DNA from: Planctomycetota bacterium
Lineage (GTDB): Bacteria; Planctomycetota; Phycisphaerae; Phycisphaerales; Phycisphaeraceae
Reading direction: 5' to 3'
Assembly (NCBI GenBank): GCA_016350165.1
Contig: CP066225.1
Location: 2,790,001 to 2,854,000, forward strand
DNA length: 64,000 bases
Shown here: piece by piece, positions 44,650 to 53,397 of the stretch
How the letters are laid out: each line of letters opens with the position of its first letter
Position numbering within the stretch: position 1 is the stretch's first letter
The notes under the pieces: generated by a model
What the model was told of the DNA's origin: nothing
Database searches by the model: none
What the model saw: the letters and a program-made list of their open reading frames with translations, nothing else
Program-made: the position numbers and the translations under genes

Positions 44650-45561
44650 ATGAGTAAACGGGCGAAACTTTTGGTGATTGATGATTCGGAGATGACGCAT
44701 CAATTGATCCGCGCGCATCTGAAGAGTTTGCCTGTGAAGATATATTTATCTAACAATGGATTAGATGGTTTTGAGAAGGCGATGAAGATCAAGCCTGATG
44801 TGTTGTTGTTGGATGTGAATATGCCGGGGGTTAATGGATTTGATATTTGTGCGATGATCAAGAATGAGACGCAGTTGCGTGATACTCGTGTGATTTTTTT
44901 AACGGGGCAGGATGAGATTGTTGATAAGGTTCGAGGTTTTGATTTGGGTGCGTCGGATTATGTGACGAAGCCGTTTGATCCGGTGGAGTTGAAGATGAGG
45001 GTGAGTTCACATTTGGAGACGAAGCGATTGATTGATTTGCTGGCGAGGGAAGCGAATCTGGATAGTCTGACGGGACTGCATAACCGTAAGTATTTTGATG
45101 AGCGGATGGATCAGGAAATGCATCGATTGAATCGGCGGTATCGCGAGCTAGGCTTGCTGTGCATTGACATTGATAATTTTAAGGCGATCAATGATATGTA
45201 TGGGCATCCGGTTGGTGATGATGTGATGCGAGGTGTTGCGGATTTGATATTGAAGACGGGGAGGCGATCGGATGTGGTGTGTCGATATGGTGGTGATGAG
45301 TTTGTGATGATCTTGCCTGACACGAATGCGAAGCAAGCGACGAGGGTGGGTACACGTATTGTGGAGGTGGTGCGTGAGGATGATGAATTGCCGAAATTGG
45401 TCGAGCAGGGGGTGACGGTGAGTGTGGGGGTTGCGGCGTTACTGGAAGGCGAAAGAGCTGATATTAAGGATTTTATGAAGCGTGCGGATGAGGCGTTGTA
45501 TATATCGAAGCGAGGTGGGAAGGATTGTGTATGTGTGGCGAAGATGAATGAGTGGGAGTGA
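44650..45561 (+). CDS. Response regulator with diguanylate cyclase (GGDEF) domain
   Basis: A 303-residue PleD-like protein. The receiver domain (about 5-122) has D55 in LLLDVNMPG and K107 in YVTKPF. The GGDEF domain (about 135-298) has an intact GGDEF at 214-218, so it should make c-di-GMP from GTP. An RRSD inhibitory I-site at 205-208 lies five residues upstream, which implies product feedback. It is paired with the HPt gene just upstream. Confidence 0.93.
   Translation: MSKRAKLLVIDDSEMTHQLIRAHLKSLPVKIYLSNNGLDGFEKAMKIKPDVLLLDVNMPGVNGFDICAMIKNETQLRDTRVIFLTGQDEIVDKVRGFDLGASDYVTKPFDPVELKMRVSSHLETKRLIDLLAREANLDSLTGLHNRKYFDERMDQEMHRLNRRYRELGLLCIDIDNFKAINDMYGHPVGDDVMRGVADLILKTGRRSDVVCRYGGDEFVMILPDTNAKQATRVGTRIVEVVREDDELPKLVEQGVTVSVGVAALLEGERADIKDFMKRADEALYISKRGGKDCVCVAKMNEWE
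44750..44764. repeat. CTAAY-N5-RTTAG palindrome, site 18 (in coding sequence)
   Basis: CTAACAATGGATTAG, in the SNNGLD codons of the receiver domain. Confidence 0.55.
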
Positions 45562-45614
45562 AAGTTTTGTGAAGGGTGTGTCAGGTTGAGCGCGTTGCGA
45601 TACAATGCGTGGTT

Positions 45615-46841
45615 ATGGATCAGATCTACGAAACGAAGTTGTCGAATGGTATTGTGTTATTGGGTGAGCCGATCGCTGGAGCGGGGTCGTTGGCGATGTC
45701 GATGATGGTGCCTGGTGGGTTGGCGGCACAGCCGAGCGATCAGGAGGGTGTTGCGTCGGTGTTGTCTGAGATGATCTGCCGAGGGGCGGGTGGAATGAAT
45801 GCGAGGGAACACAGTGAGGCGTTGGATATGTTGGGTGTTGAACGCGCGACGCATGTCGATACGCATCATATGAAGCTGTCGGCCACAATGATTGGGACGA
45901 AGGTTGGAGAGGCGTTGCCGATGTTGGTGGATATGGTGAGACGGCCTACGTTGGAGGAAGATGCACTGGAGCCGACGTTGCTGTTGGCGTTGCAGGCGCT
46001 TGAGGCGTTGAAAGATGATCCGCAGCAGTATGTGGTGAAGGAACTTCGGAGAAGGCATAACCGTTTGCCGTTTGGTCGGTCGTCGTTGGGTGAGGCGGAG
46101 CATTTAAAGAAGATGACGATTGGAGATGTGAAGAAGTTTTGGGAGGAGAGGTATCAAGCGGGTGGTACGATTTTGTCGTTTGCCGGCGCGTTTGATTGGG
46201 ATGAGTTGGTGAAGTTGGTTGAAGCGCAATTGGGTGATTGGGGTGGTGAAGCGAAAATGGTTGAGGCGGAGAGTGAAGGGGAGCGGGGATATGAGCATTT
46301 GAAGGCAGAGACATCGCAGACACATATTGCACTGGCGTATGATTCGGTTGCTGATGTTGATCCTGAGTCGATTTATCAAAAGGCGGCTGTGCAGGTTTTG
46401 TCGGGTGGTATGTCGGGCCGATTGTTTACGGAAGTTCGTGAGAAGCGTGGGCTATGTTATTCGGTTTATGCTTCGTATGGATCGCAGCGTGATCGTGGGA
46501 TGATGTTCTCTTATGCGGGTACGACAACGGCGCGTGCTCAGGAGACGTTGGATGTGCTGGTGGAAGAATTGAAGCGATTGAGTGAGGGGATTGATCAGAG
46601 TGAGTTTGATCGCGCGGTTGTTGGGATGAAGTCACGGTTGGTGATGCAGGGTGAGTCGAGTGGAGCGCGTGCGAATGCGATTGGAGCGGAGACGTTTTTG
46701 CGAGGCAAGGCGATGACGCTAGATGAGTGGGCGAGTTGTGTGGATGGGATCACGATTGAAAAGTTGAATGCGTATTTGAAGAAAAGTTTGCCAGGGGAGA
46801 TGACGATCGTGACGATGGGTGAGGATGAATTGAAAATATAA
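45615..46841 (+). CDS. M16-family protein lacking the zinc-binding motif
   Basis: A 408-residue protein with the two-lobe M16 (insulinase/mitochondrial processing peptidase-like) fold. Where catalytic members have HxxEH, this one reads VASVLSEMICRGAGG, so the metal ligands are lost. The C-terminal SGRLFTEVREKRGLCYSVYA segment with the conserved Arg/Tyr is intact. This pattern marks the non-catalytic partner of an M16 heterodimer, but no catalytic partner gene is adjacent. Start ATG at 45615; an upstream in-frame start is less likely. Confidence 0.85.
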   Translation: MDQIYETKLSNGIVLLGEPIAGAGSLAMSMMVPGGLAAQPSDQEGVASVLSEMICRGAGGMNAREHSEALDMLGVERATHVDTHHMKLSATMIGTKVGEALPMLVDMVRRPTLEEDALEPTLLLALQALEALKDDPQQYVVKELRRRHNRLPFGRSSLGEAEHLKKMTIGDVKKFWEERYQAGGTILSFAGAFDWDELVKLVEAQLGDWGGEAKMVEAESEGERGYEHLKAETSQTHIALAYDSVADVDPESIYQKAAVQVLSGGMSGRLFTEVREKRGLCYSVYASYGSQRDRGMMFSYAGTTTARAQETLDVLVEELKRLSEGIDQSEFDRAVVGMKSRLVMQGESSGARANAIGAETFLRGKAMTLDEWASCVDGITIEKLNAYLKKSLPGEMTIVTMGEDELKI

Positions 46842-46849
46842 TTGAAAGA

Positions 46850-46864
46850 CTAATTGGTGAATAG
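46850..46864. repeat. One-mismatch copy of the CTAAY-N5-RTTAG palindrome
   Basis: CTAATTGGTGAATAG, 8 bases after the M16-like stop codon. Confidence 0.35.
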
Positions 46865-46871
46865 ATAAAAG

Positions 46872-46899
46872 AAAAGCCCTTCAAATGGAGGGCTTTTTT
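46872..46899. terminator. Bidirectional terminator
   Basis: AAAAGCCCT-N8-AGGGCTTTT with T-runs both ways, between convergent genes. Confidence 0.88.
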
Positions 46900-46918
46900 A
46901 GTTGGTGATGGTGTTTGG

Positions 46919-47935
46919 TTATTGGCTTGGTTGTGAGGATATTTTTGAGGGGAGCCCTGAATAGGTGATTTGTGATGCGGCGTTTTTGAGCATTTGAAGG
47001 TAGTTGCCACGTTCGTATGCGCGGGGGTCGGATGCGTGTTTGAGGTTCATGCAGCCTCGGATTTCATCGAGTGAATCGATTTCGTGTGATTCGCACCATT
47101 GTTGGATTTGGTTGACGATTTGTGTGAGGAAGGTTGGGCCTTGCTCGAGGAGTGGTGTGACGACTTGGCAGACGGTTGCGCCGGACATGACGGCTTTGAT
47201 GACGTCTTCACCGGTTTTGATGCCGCCTGTTATGGCGAGTGGGAGTGGTACGTGTGTTGAAAGGATGGCTGCCCAGCGGAGGCGGAGCATGAGTTCGTCA
47301 GGTGTTGAGGGTTGGAGGCAGTAAGTGAGGGTGCGATGTTCGATGTCGATGTTGGGTTGAAGGAAGCGGTTGAAGATGACGAGTGATTGAGCGCCGGCTT
47401 CTCGGATTGCTTCTGCGTAGTTTGAGATTGCTGAGTAATTGGATGAGATTTTGACGGCAAGTGGGACGGTGATGCGTTTAGAGAGTTCACTGATGATTTG
47501 GATGTCTTCGGCTTCGATGTCTTCTGAGGTGAGGTCGGTTTCGGAGGCGATGCGGTAGATGTTTAGTTCGATGGCATCGGCGCCGGCGTCGATTGCTTGT
47601 GTTGCGTATTTGACCCATCCGCCGGGCGTGGAGCCGTTGATTGAGGCGACGATTGGGACGTGGGCAAATTGTTTGATTTCGGTGAGACGTTTGAGGTAAT
47701 CATTGGGTTCGATGATGGGTTCGGAGGCGATGTGAGGCGGGAGTTTGTAGTTTGTGCCGTTGTTGCGGAAGTTGTTGATGCGTATGTCTTCTTCGAAGAG
47801 AGATCGAAGAACGATCATGGGTGCGCCGGCATCGAGGAGTCCTTGGACGAGATCGATTTCGTAGCACAATGGGGATGCGCCCGGAATGACTGGGTGATCG
47901 AGTTGGAATCCCATGTAGTTGGTTTTCAAATTCAT
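46919..47935 (-). CDS. Dihydroorotate dehydrogenase-like protein
   Basis: A 338-residue FMN-type TIM-barrel protein of the PyrD-like group. It opens with MNLKTNYMGFQLDHPVIPGA and contains GADAIELNIYR, PLAVKISSNYS and LAITGGIKTGEDVIKAVMSGA phosphate-binding motifs. Proteins with this opening are often annotated as DHOD-like rather than true PyrD, so pyrimidine synthesis is not assured. The start at 47935 follows the family start; an upstream extension of 26 residues is open but unlike the family. Confidence 0.82.
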   Translation of the reverse strand: MNLKTNYMGFQLDHPVIPGASPLCYEIDLVQGLLDAGAPMIVLRSLFEEDIRINNFRNNGTNYKLPPHIASEPIIEPNDYLKRLTEIKQFAHVPIVASINGSTPGGWVKYATQAIDAGADAIELNIYRIASETDLTSEDIEAEDIQIISELSKRITVPLAVKISSNYSAISNYAEAIREAGAQSLVIFNRFLQPNIDIEHRTLTYCLQPSTPDELMLRLRWAAILSTHVPLPLAITGGIKTGEDVIKAVMSGATVCQVVTPLLEQGPTFLTQIVNQIQQWCESHEIDSLDEIRGCMNLKHASDPRAYERGNYLQMLKNAASQITYSGLPSKISSQPSQ

Positions 47936-48073
47936 CGCTTCCAGTTTACACGATGAAAGAAAGTCACACATCAGAATTTTTCGGTATAAGTGTGCAAAAA
48001 TGCGGTGTTTCAAAGAGTTTCGTGTGCGCAGATTGGAATGAGTAGCGTTTATGTGTGGAAGGGTGGTGGAATA

Positions 48074-48110
48074 ATAAAACGCTATTCGGAGGGTCTAGGT
48101 CCGAATAGCG
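48074..48110 (-). terminator. Terminator with perfect 11-bp stem
   Basis: CGCTATTCGGA-N9-TCCGAATAGCG. On the minus strand the stem is followed by GTTTTATT, so it serves the NagD-type gene. Confidence 0.8.
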
Positions 48111-48160
48111 TTCACAGTCAGCACAACTGCAATGCGTTGACTGCTTATTTGGAGGTAAGT

Positions 48161-48175
48161 CTAATCAATGGTTAG
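48161..48175. repeat. CTAAY-N5-RTTAG palindrome, site 19
   Basis: CTAATCAATGGTTAG; overlaps the stop codon of the minus-strand NagD-type gene. Confidence 0.6.
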
Positions 48176-48975
48176 AAGGTTGTCAGGAGTTCCTTGTCTT
48201 GAATGTGCTGGTGTGGGTTGAGCGGGTCGAGGTCGGCGATTGAGTTCAGGATGATGTCGGGTTGGTATGCGTAGTTTGGGAGGTCGGTTTGTTGGGTGCC
48301 GCCTGAGAGAACGAGGACGGTTTGGTAGCCGAGTTGGACGCCGCCGATGATGTCGGTGGACATGGTGTCGCCGATCATGAAGGTTTGGTCTGCAGAGAGA
48401 TTGAGCTCTTTGCGAGCGGCACGCATCATGATGGGGGAGGGCTTGCCGAGTGAGAAGGCTTGGGTGCCTGTTGCTTTTTCGAGTAGTGCGACGATGGCGC
48501 CGCATCCGGGTCTTGTACCTGAGGAGGTTGGGCAGTTTGGATCGAGGTTGGTGGCGATGAGTCGTGAGCCTTGGAGGATCATGTTGGTTGCGGCTTCGAG
48601 CATTTCGAAGGAGAAAGTGCGTGTTTCACCGACGACGACGTAGTCGGGATTTTTGTCGACGATGGAAAAACCGTTGCGGTGCAGGGCGGTGGTGAGTCCT
48701 GAGTCGCCGATGACGTAGGCGGTGCCTTGTGGTTTTTGATTGGCGAGGAATCGCGCGGTGGCCATGGCGCAGGTGAAGACGTGGTCTTCACTGATGTTGA
48801 TGCCCATGAATCGAAGTTTCATGACAATGTCACGGCGCGATCGCTGTGAGTTGTTGGTCAGGAAGAGGAAGGGGATGTTGTTTTGGAGTAGTGAGTGGAT
48901 GAAGGCGTCGGCACCGTGGATGAGTTCGCTTCCACGATAGATGACGCCGTCCATGTCGATTAGGTAGCCATGCAT
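48172..48975 (-). CDS. HAD-IIA family phosphatase (NagD-like)
   Basis: A 267-residue haloacid-dehalogenase-type hydrolase. Motif I is DMDGVIYRG near residue 8, motif II FLTNNS, motif III Lys in LGKPSP, and motif IV MIGDTMSTDIIGG. The large C2 cap between motifs II and III identifies subfamily IIA (NagD, p-nitrophenyl or nucleotide phosphatases). Substrate is not predictable. It has its own terminator, and a palindrome lies on each side of the gene. Confidence 0.9.
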   Translation of the reverse strand: MHGYLIDMDGVIYRGSELIHGADAFIHSLLQNNIPFLFLTNNSQRSRRDIVMKLRFMGINISEDHVFTCAMATARFLANQKPQGTAYVIGDSGLTTALHRNGFSIVDKNPDYVVVGETRTFSFEMLEAATNMILQGSRLIATNLDPNCPTSSGTRPGCGAIVALLEKATGTQAFSLGKPSPIMMRAARKELNLSADQTFMIGDTMSTDIIGGVQLGYQTVLVLSGGTQQTDLPNYAYQPDIILNSIADLDPLNPHQHIQDKELLTTF

Positions 48976-49006
48976 GATAATCTCCTGCTGTGTTGATGGC
49001 TGCTGT

Positions 49007-49021
49007 CTAACTGGTGATTAG
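49007..49021. repeat. CTAAY-N5-RTTAG palindrome, site 20
   Basis: CTAACTGGTGATTAG, 31 bases upstream of the NagD-type start on the minus strand. Confidence 0.6.
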
Positions 49022-49046
49022 ACGTGAGTAAGAAAGAAAAACGAAT

Positions 49047-49090
49047 GGCATCACGTTCGTTGTGATGCCTCGCTGCTTCGTTGTGAAGCA
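49047..49090. other. Two adjacent hairpins
   Basis: A perfect 8-bp stem GGCATCAC/GTGATGCC is followed after 4 bases by a 6-bp stem TGCTTC/GAAGCA. There is no gene around them. On the minus strand the first is followed by a T-rich run. Confidence 0.45.
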
Positions 49091-49199
49091 AGTTCGCTGG
49101 TCTTAATGCAATCGCTGTGCCAAGATGGGCGGTGTGTGTGAAAAGTGAATGAATGATGAAGAGATTGATGAAAAGGATGGGAAATATTGAGGTCATGAG

Positions 49200-49307
49200 A
49201 TGAATGGGTGGTTGGGTGAGGCGGCGCGTGTGCTGAAAGAATGCGCACTGATTAGTGGTTTGCCTAAGGTTTGGTCGACGATATTGAATGGTGAGTGGCG
49301 CGGGTAA
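49200..49307 (+). CDS. Possible small protein of 35 residues
   Basis: ATG at 49200 with GAGG 7 bases upstream. It reads MNGWLGEAARVLKECALISG and ends WRG-stop, with a balanced composition. No family was recognised and there is no supporting context, so it may be chance. Confidence 0.2.
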   Translation: MNGWLGEAARVLKECALISGLPKVWSTILNGEWRG

Positions 49308-49589
49308 TGAGAGAAATTGATCTGTTGTTAATTGTGTGTGTGTGACAATTTATGACGATATTTCGCTATACGGATTGATGATTCCAGCTATTGGGCTGAT
49401 GGTTGTTGAAGAGTGTGGGGAGGCGTGTGAGTGGGATTTTTGGTGAATAACCTGCTACCATGAGCGAATCTGAGGTAGTCTAAAGATAGTGGGAGGTTGC
49501 CTTGGAGGGAGGGAGATCGCTGGTCAGGAGAGCGACGTGAGGACCTGCCAGTGGGATTGGTATTAGAAATTTCACAGGAGCACAGACAT

Positions 49590-50870
49590 ATGGCAATCGA
49601 GATAACGATGCCTCGCCTTTCGGACACGATGGAGGAAGGCACACTGGTCAAATGGCACGTGAGTGTCGGTGATAAGGTTGCATCAGGCGATCACCTTGCG
49701 GACGTTGAGACGGACAAGGCGACGATGGAATTGCAAGCTTTTGATGATGGCACGATTGCGAAGTTGGCGTTGCAGGATGGTCATACGGTGCCGGTTGGAT
49801 CGTTGATTGCAGTGTTGGCTGAGGATGGTGAATCGGTTGAAGATGCGGCGGCATCGGCTGGTGGTTCAGCGTCTGCATCTGCGGCGGAAGCTCCTGCTGC
49901 TGGCGTAGCGGAAGCGGTTGGTGCGGCAGTACCTGCTGCGAGTGCTCCGGCTGGAGGTGGTGGTCGCGTGTCGCCGTTGGCGCGTAAGTTGGCGGTGGAA
50001 CATGGCGTTGATCTTGCGGCGGTTGTTGGAACTGGGCCAGATGGGCGCATCATTAAAAGAGATATTTTAGCGGCAGCGAAGGGTGGCGCGAGTGCTGCTC
50101 CTGTGGCGGCTGCTCCTGCTCCTGTTGCTGCAACACCTGCAGCGACGATTGCATCGGTTGCATCTGAATTGAAGGCTGAGGAAGTTCAGCTGAACAATAT
50201 GCGTAAGACGATTGCGAAGCGATTGGTTGAGTCGAAAACAACGATACCTCACTTCCAAGTGACGGTTGCGGTTGATATGGACCCGATACTCGAACTTCGT
50301 AAGACGCTTAATGCACAGTTGGAAACGCAGGGCGTGAAGCTTTCGGTGAACGACTTTATTGTTCGGGCATCGGCGCTTGCATTGGTGCAGCATCCAGTCG
50401 CTAACAGCTCATGGGCTGGCGATAAGATTATTAAGCATGGCACGGTGAATATTGGCGTTGCGGTTGCGTTGCCAGAAGAGCGCGGCGGCGGACTGATTGT
50501 GCCGACGCTTCGTGATGTGCATGTTAAGGGTATGCGTCAGATTAGTGCTGAGACGAAGACGCTTGCGAAGAAAGCTCGTGAAACTGGTCTTACACCTGAA
50601 GAAATGGGTGACGGCACGTTTACGATCTCGAACTTGGGTATGTACGGCGTTGAAGCATTTACAGCGATCATCAGCCCGCCACAGAGTGCGATTTTGGCTG
50701 TTGGTGGTGCAGTACAGAAGCCAGTGGTTAAGGATGGCGAGATCGTGATCGGCCATGTGATGAACGCAACGATTTCCGCAGACCACCGCGTGCTTGACGG
50801 GGCAGTTGCTGCGGAGTTCATGAACACGCTCAAGGGACTGCTTGAAAATCCAGCGGGTCTGCTTGTGTAA
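49590..50870 (+). CDS. pdhC: Dihydrolipoamide acyltransferase (E2) of a 2-oxoacid dehydrogenase
   Basis: A 426-residue E2 core protein. One lipoyl domain (1-78, lipoylated K43 in ETDKATMEL), an Ala/Pro linker, the E3/E1-binding domain (126-160, SPLARKLAVEHGVD...GRIIKRDI), a second Ala-rich linker and the catalytic domain ending with DHRVLDGA. It transfers the acetyl group to CoA, most likely in pyruvate dehydrogenase, because DTMEEGTLVKW resembles PDH-type E2. E1 and E3 genes are not adjacent. CAGGAG precedes the ATG at 49590. Confidence 0.9.
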   Translation: MAIEITMPRLSDTMEEGTLVKWHVSVGDKVASGDHLADVETDKATMELQAFDDGTIAKLALQDGHTVPVGSLIAVLAEDGESVEDAAASAGGSASASAAEAPAAGVAEAVGAAVPAASAPAGGGGRVSPLARKLAVEHGVDLAAVVGTGPDGRIIKRDILAAAKGGASAAPVAAAPAPVAATPAATIASVASELKAEEVQLNNMRKTIAKRLVESKTTIPHFQVTVAVDMDPILELRKTLNAQLETQGVKLSVNDFIVRASALALVQHPVANSSWAGDKIIKHGTVNIGVAVALPEERGGGLIVPTLRDVHVKGMRQISAETKTLAKKARETGLTPEEMGDGTFTISNLGMYGVEAFTAIISPPQSAILAVGGAVQKPVVKDGEIVIGHVMNATISADHRVLDGAVAAEFMNTLKGLLENPAGLLV

Positions 50871-50896
50871 TTGATTGAACAAGTGAACAAATGATT

Positions 50897-50929
50897 AAAG
50901 CTCGGAGCTTTTGGCTTCGGGCTTTTTTT
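50897..50929 (+). terminator. Rho-independent terminator
   Basis: AAAGCTCGGAGC pairs with GCTTCGGGCTTT (wobbles), with a run of seven T. Confidence 0.8.
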
Positions 50930-51096
50930 GTTGATTGTGACTGATGGTGGAGTCGCTATGATGTGACTGATGCGACAGGCATCAGTGGGAGCAAATACTG
51001 CACGATTCGGTGGCAAAATCACCTCGCAATGTGATTCAGAATCCGGCTGAACATGCTCAATATTTATTAGCTATAAAAACATAACAGGGTTTATCT

Positions 51097-52644
51097 ATGC
51101 GCACACCTAAAATGAAATTTGGCAGATCAGTTGCAGCGATTGTTACAGCAGCGGCGGCGATGAGTTGTTCGGCGAGTTTGTATGGGGGAGATTTGACGTT
51201 TACTACTGATTCTTCGTTAACTGTTTACATTGATGGTGAAATCAGTCCGTATGATACATACACAATAATTAATCCACCTGATCATCAGATGGTTTTTCTT
51301 GATAATAATAATGTGTACATGAATTCATTCGTTGGATATGAATTCGAAACAGAGACAGTTGGCAATAGTATGACTGTTATAGTTGTGCCTGTAGATTATA
51401 CGGAAGTTACTTTGTTGGAGGCACGAAATAAGTCTATTGCTCAAGCGCTTAATAACGCACGATCTGGCACTAGTGAATTGGGAATACTGGCTAGTTCATT
51501 GGGCACGTTGGAGATAGGTGAATTCAATTCCGCTCTTCAAACTCTTTCCCAAAACAGCCTTGCAACCCAAACCACGATTGCGTCAAACATCAGCACAAAC
51601 AACGCAGGTATGATGCACTTCCGTGCGAACAATCCGACGGCTGGGGTGAACCTTTCAGCGAATGCAGTGTCATCGGATCGGTTGGCTCGTGACTTTGAGG
51701 ATGAGTCGTTTAACTATGCGACATTCCTGCAAGATGAGGAAGCGATTAATAATGATGAGATGACTGGTTCGCCGATTTTTGACTGGTTCTCTGATAGCGA
51801 GGCTGGGGTTTATTTGTTGACGGGTTATACGCAGACCGATGTTGATGCGACGTCGAATCATGTGGGTTCTGATTCCAAACAGATGGATATTTTGTTCGGT
51901 GGTGACTTCCTGTATAACGAAAATCTGCGACTTGGTGGTGCGATTGGTTATGCTGCGATTGAGTCGGATGCGGAGTTGGATCTTGGCAGTACGGATGTTG
52001 ATGCGATCAGTTTGTTGAGTTATGCGAACTACCATGTGACGCCGAAGCTGCGTTTGGATGCGTCGGCTGGTGTGACGTTCAGTCAATATGATATTGAGCG
52101 TAACATTTATATTGGTAGTACAAAATCAACAGCGACTGCTGAAACAGATGCACGGCAGTATACGCTTGAGGTTGGTGCGAATTATTTGATTGATGAGTTG
52201 CCGATTGCCAATCTGACGGTGTCGCCGTTTGGATACTTGCGTTATAGCAAGGTGACGATCGATGGTTATAGTGAGTCGGGAGCTGGTGCTGCGAATCAGA
52301 AGGTTGGAGAGCAGGATGAGATATCGTTTGTGAGTTCGTTGGGTGCGCTTTTGAGTTATAAGTTTGAGTATGGTGAGAGTGTGATTGAGCCGTTTGTATC
52401 GGCGAGCTATGAACATGAGTTTGATGATGGTGGTCGTGAGGTAAAGGTCGCGTTTACGGCTGATCCGTCGAATCCATTCAAGGCGACGGTTGATGGGTTG
52501 GATGAGAATTATTACACGGTGTCGGTAGGCTCGTTGTTCACTTTAGGTGAGCGAATGGTGGGACAGGTGAACTATGAGACGTCGCTGGGGAATGATGATT
52601 ATGATTCGCAGCGTATCTCGGCTGGTCTGCGGTTGAATTTCTAA
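51097..52644 (+). CDS. Autotransporter-type outer-membrane beta-barrel protein
   Basis: A 515-residue exported protein. It has a signal peptide (about 1-31), a passenger-like N-terminal region with Thr/Asn/Ser-rich strands (to about 200), and a C-terminal barrel domain (about 240-515). The barrel shows alternating hydrophobic strands, paired Gly-Asp turns and a terminal ...ISAGLRLNF. The terminal Phe is the outer-membrane assembly signal, which implies a diderm envelope. No function for the passenger can be read. Confidence 0.82.
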   Translation: MRTPKMKFGRSVAAIVTAAAAMSCSASLYGGDLTFTTDSSLTVYIDGEISPYDTYTIINPPDHQMVFLDNNNVYMNSFVGYEFETETVGNSMTVIVVPVDYTEVTLLEARNKSIAQALNNARSGTSELGILASSLGTLEIGEFNSALQTLSQNSLATQTTIASNISTNNAGMMHFRANNPTAGVNLSANAVSSDRLARDFEDESFNYATFLQDEEAINNDEMTGSPIFDWFSDSEAGVYLLTGYTQTDVDATSNHVGSDSKQMDILFGGDFLYNENLRLGGAIGYAAIESDAELDLGSTDVDAISLLSYANYHVTPKLRLDASAGVTFSQYDIERNIYIGSTKSTATAETDARQYTLEVGANYLIDELPIANLTVSPFGYLRYSKVTIDGYSESGAGAANQKVGEQDEISFVSSLGALLSYKFEYGESVIEPFVSASYEHEFDDGGREVKVAFTADPSNPFKATVDGLDENYYTVSVGSLFTLGERMVGQVNYETSLGNDDYDSQRISAGLRLNF

Positions 52645-52669
52645 GAAGTGGCATATATTGACGTTAGAG

Positions 52670-52701
52670 AGCCCGATGCGGAAGTGTCGGGCTTATTTTA
52701 T
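52670..52701 (+). terminator. Rho-independent terminator
   Basis: AGCCCGA-N10-TCGGGCT followed by TATTTTATT. Confidence 0.75.
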
Positions 52702-52805
52702 TGGGGTGCTGACGCGATTTTTTGAGCGATTTGAATTACAATTGCCTTGTCCCGTCGAAAGCGACGATGTGGCTGTGATAAACCATAAAGAGTGAGCAAA
52801 AAATC

Positions 52806-53333
52806 ATGATGAACCTCATGAATCTTGAACAGTTGATTGCGAACGTGCCCGATTATCCAAAGCCAGGTGTGCAGTTTAAGGACATCACACCGTTGCTGGG
52901 CGATCCGGCTGGTTTGGCGATGGCTGTGGAGATGATGGCATCGCCGTTCCGTGGCAAGGGGATTGAGGTGGTATGTGGTGCTGAGTCACGTGGGTTCATT
53001 TTTGGGACAGCGATAGCTCAGGCGTTGTCGGCAGGTTTTTGTCCGATTCGTAAGCCGAATAAATTGCCACGTGATACGGCGGCGATATCGTATGATTTGG
53101 AATATGGCACGGATACGCTTGAGATTCATAAAGATGCAATTCAGCCTGGACAGAAAGTTTTGATGGTGGATGACCTGCTTGCAACAGGTGGTACGATGAA
53201 AGCTTGTTGTGATTTGGTTGATGGTTTGGGTGGTGATATTGCTGGGGTGACGGTTTTAATTGAGTTGAAGTTTCTTGAAGGTCGTAAGGTATTGAAGCCT
53301 TATGATAATATTCATCCTGTACTTCAGTACTAA
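52806..53333 (+). CDS. apt: Adenine phosphoribosyltransferase
   Basis: A 175-residue purine-salvage enzyme making AMP from adenine and PRPP. The NVPDYPKPGVQFKDITPLL opening, GAESRGFIFG, and the PRPP-binding loop VLMVDDLLATGGTMKA (about 117-132) are all intact. Full length. The stop codon lies in a one-mismatch copy of the window-wide palindrome. The CPBP protease follows 64 bases later. Confidence 0.95.
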   Translation: MMNLMNLEQLIANVPDYPKPGVQFKDITPLLGDPAGLAMAVEMMASPFRGKGIEVVCGAESRGFIFGTAIAQALSAGFCPIRKPNKLPRDTAAISYDLEYGTDTLEIHKDAIQPGQKVLMVDDLLATGGTMKACCDLVDGLGGDIAGVTVLIELKFLEGRKVLKPYDNIHPVLQY

Positions 53334-53344
53334 TCGTTGAATAG
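53330..53344. repeat. One-mismatch copy of the CTAAY-N5-RTTAG palindrome
   Basis: CTAATCGTTGAATAG, containing the apt stop codon. Confidence 0.4.
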
Positions 53345-53397
53345 ATAGACAGGAACACAACAGCTAGCCCCTTCAGCACACGCACAGGATCAATGGC

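Larger units (their letters stand above)
48976..49589. other. Intergenic region between nagD-like and pdhC-like genes
   Basis: 614 bases between divergent genes. It holds a palindrome at 49007, hairpins GGCATCAC-N7-GTGATGCC (49047-49069) and TGCTTC-GTTGT-GAAGCA (49074-49090), and a small possible ORF at 49200. Confidence 0.4.

Noticed and set aside
48014-48160. Small RNA or gene between the DHOD-like and NagD-like genes
   Set aside because: The strong hairpin is explained as the terminator of the NagD-type gene on the minus strand.
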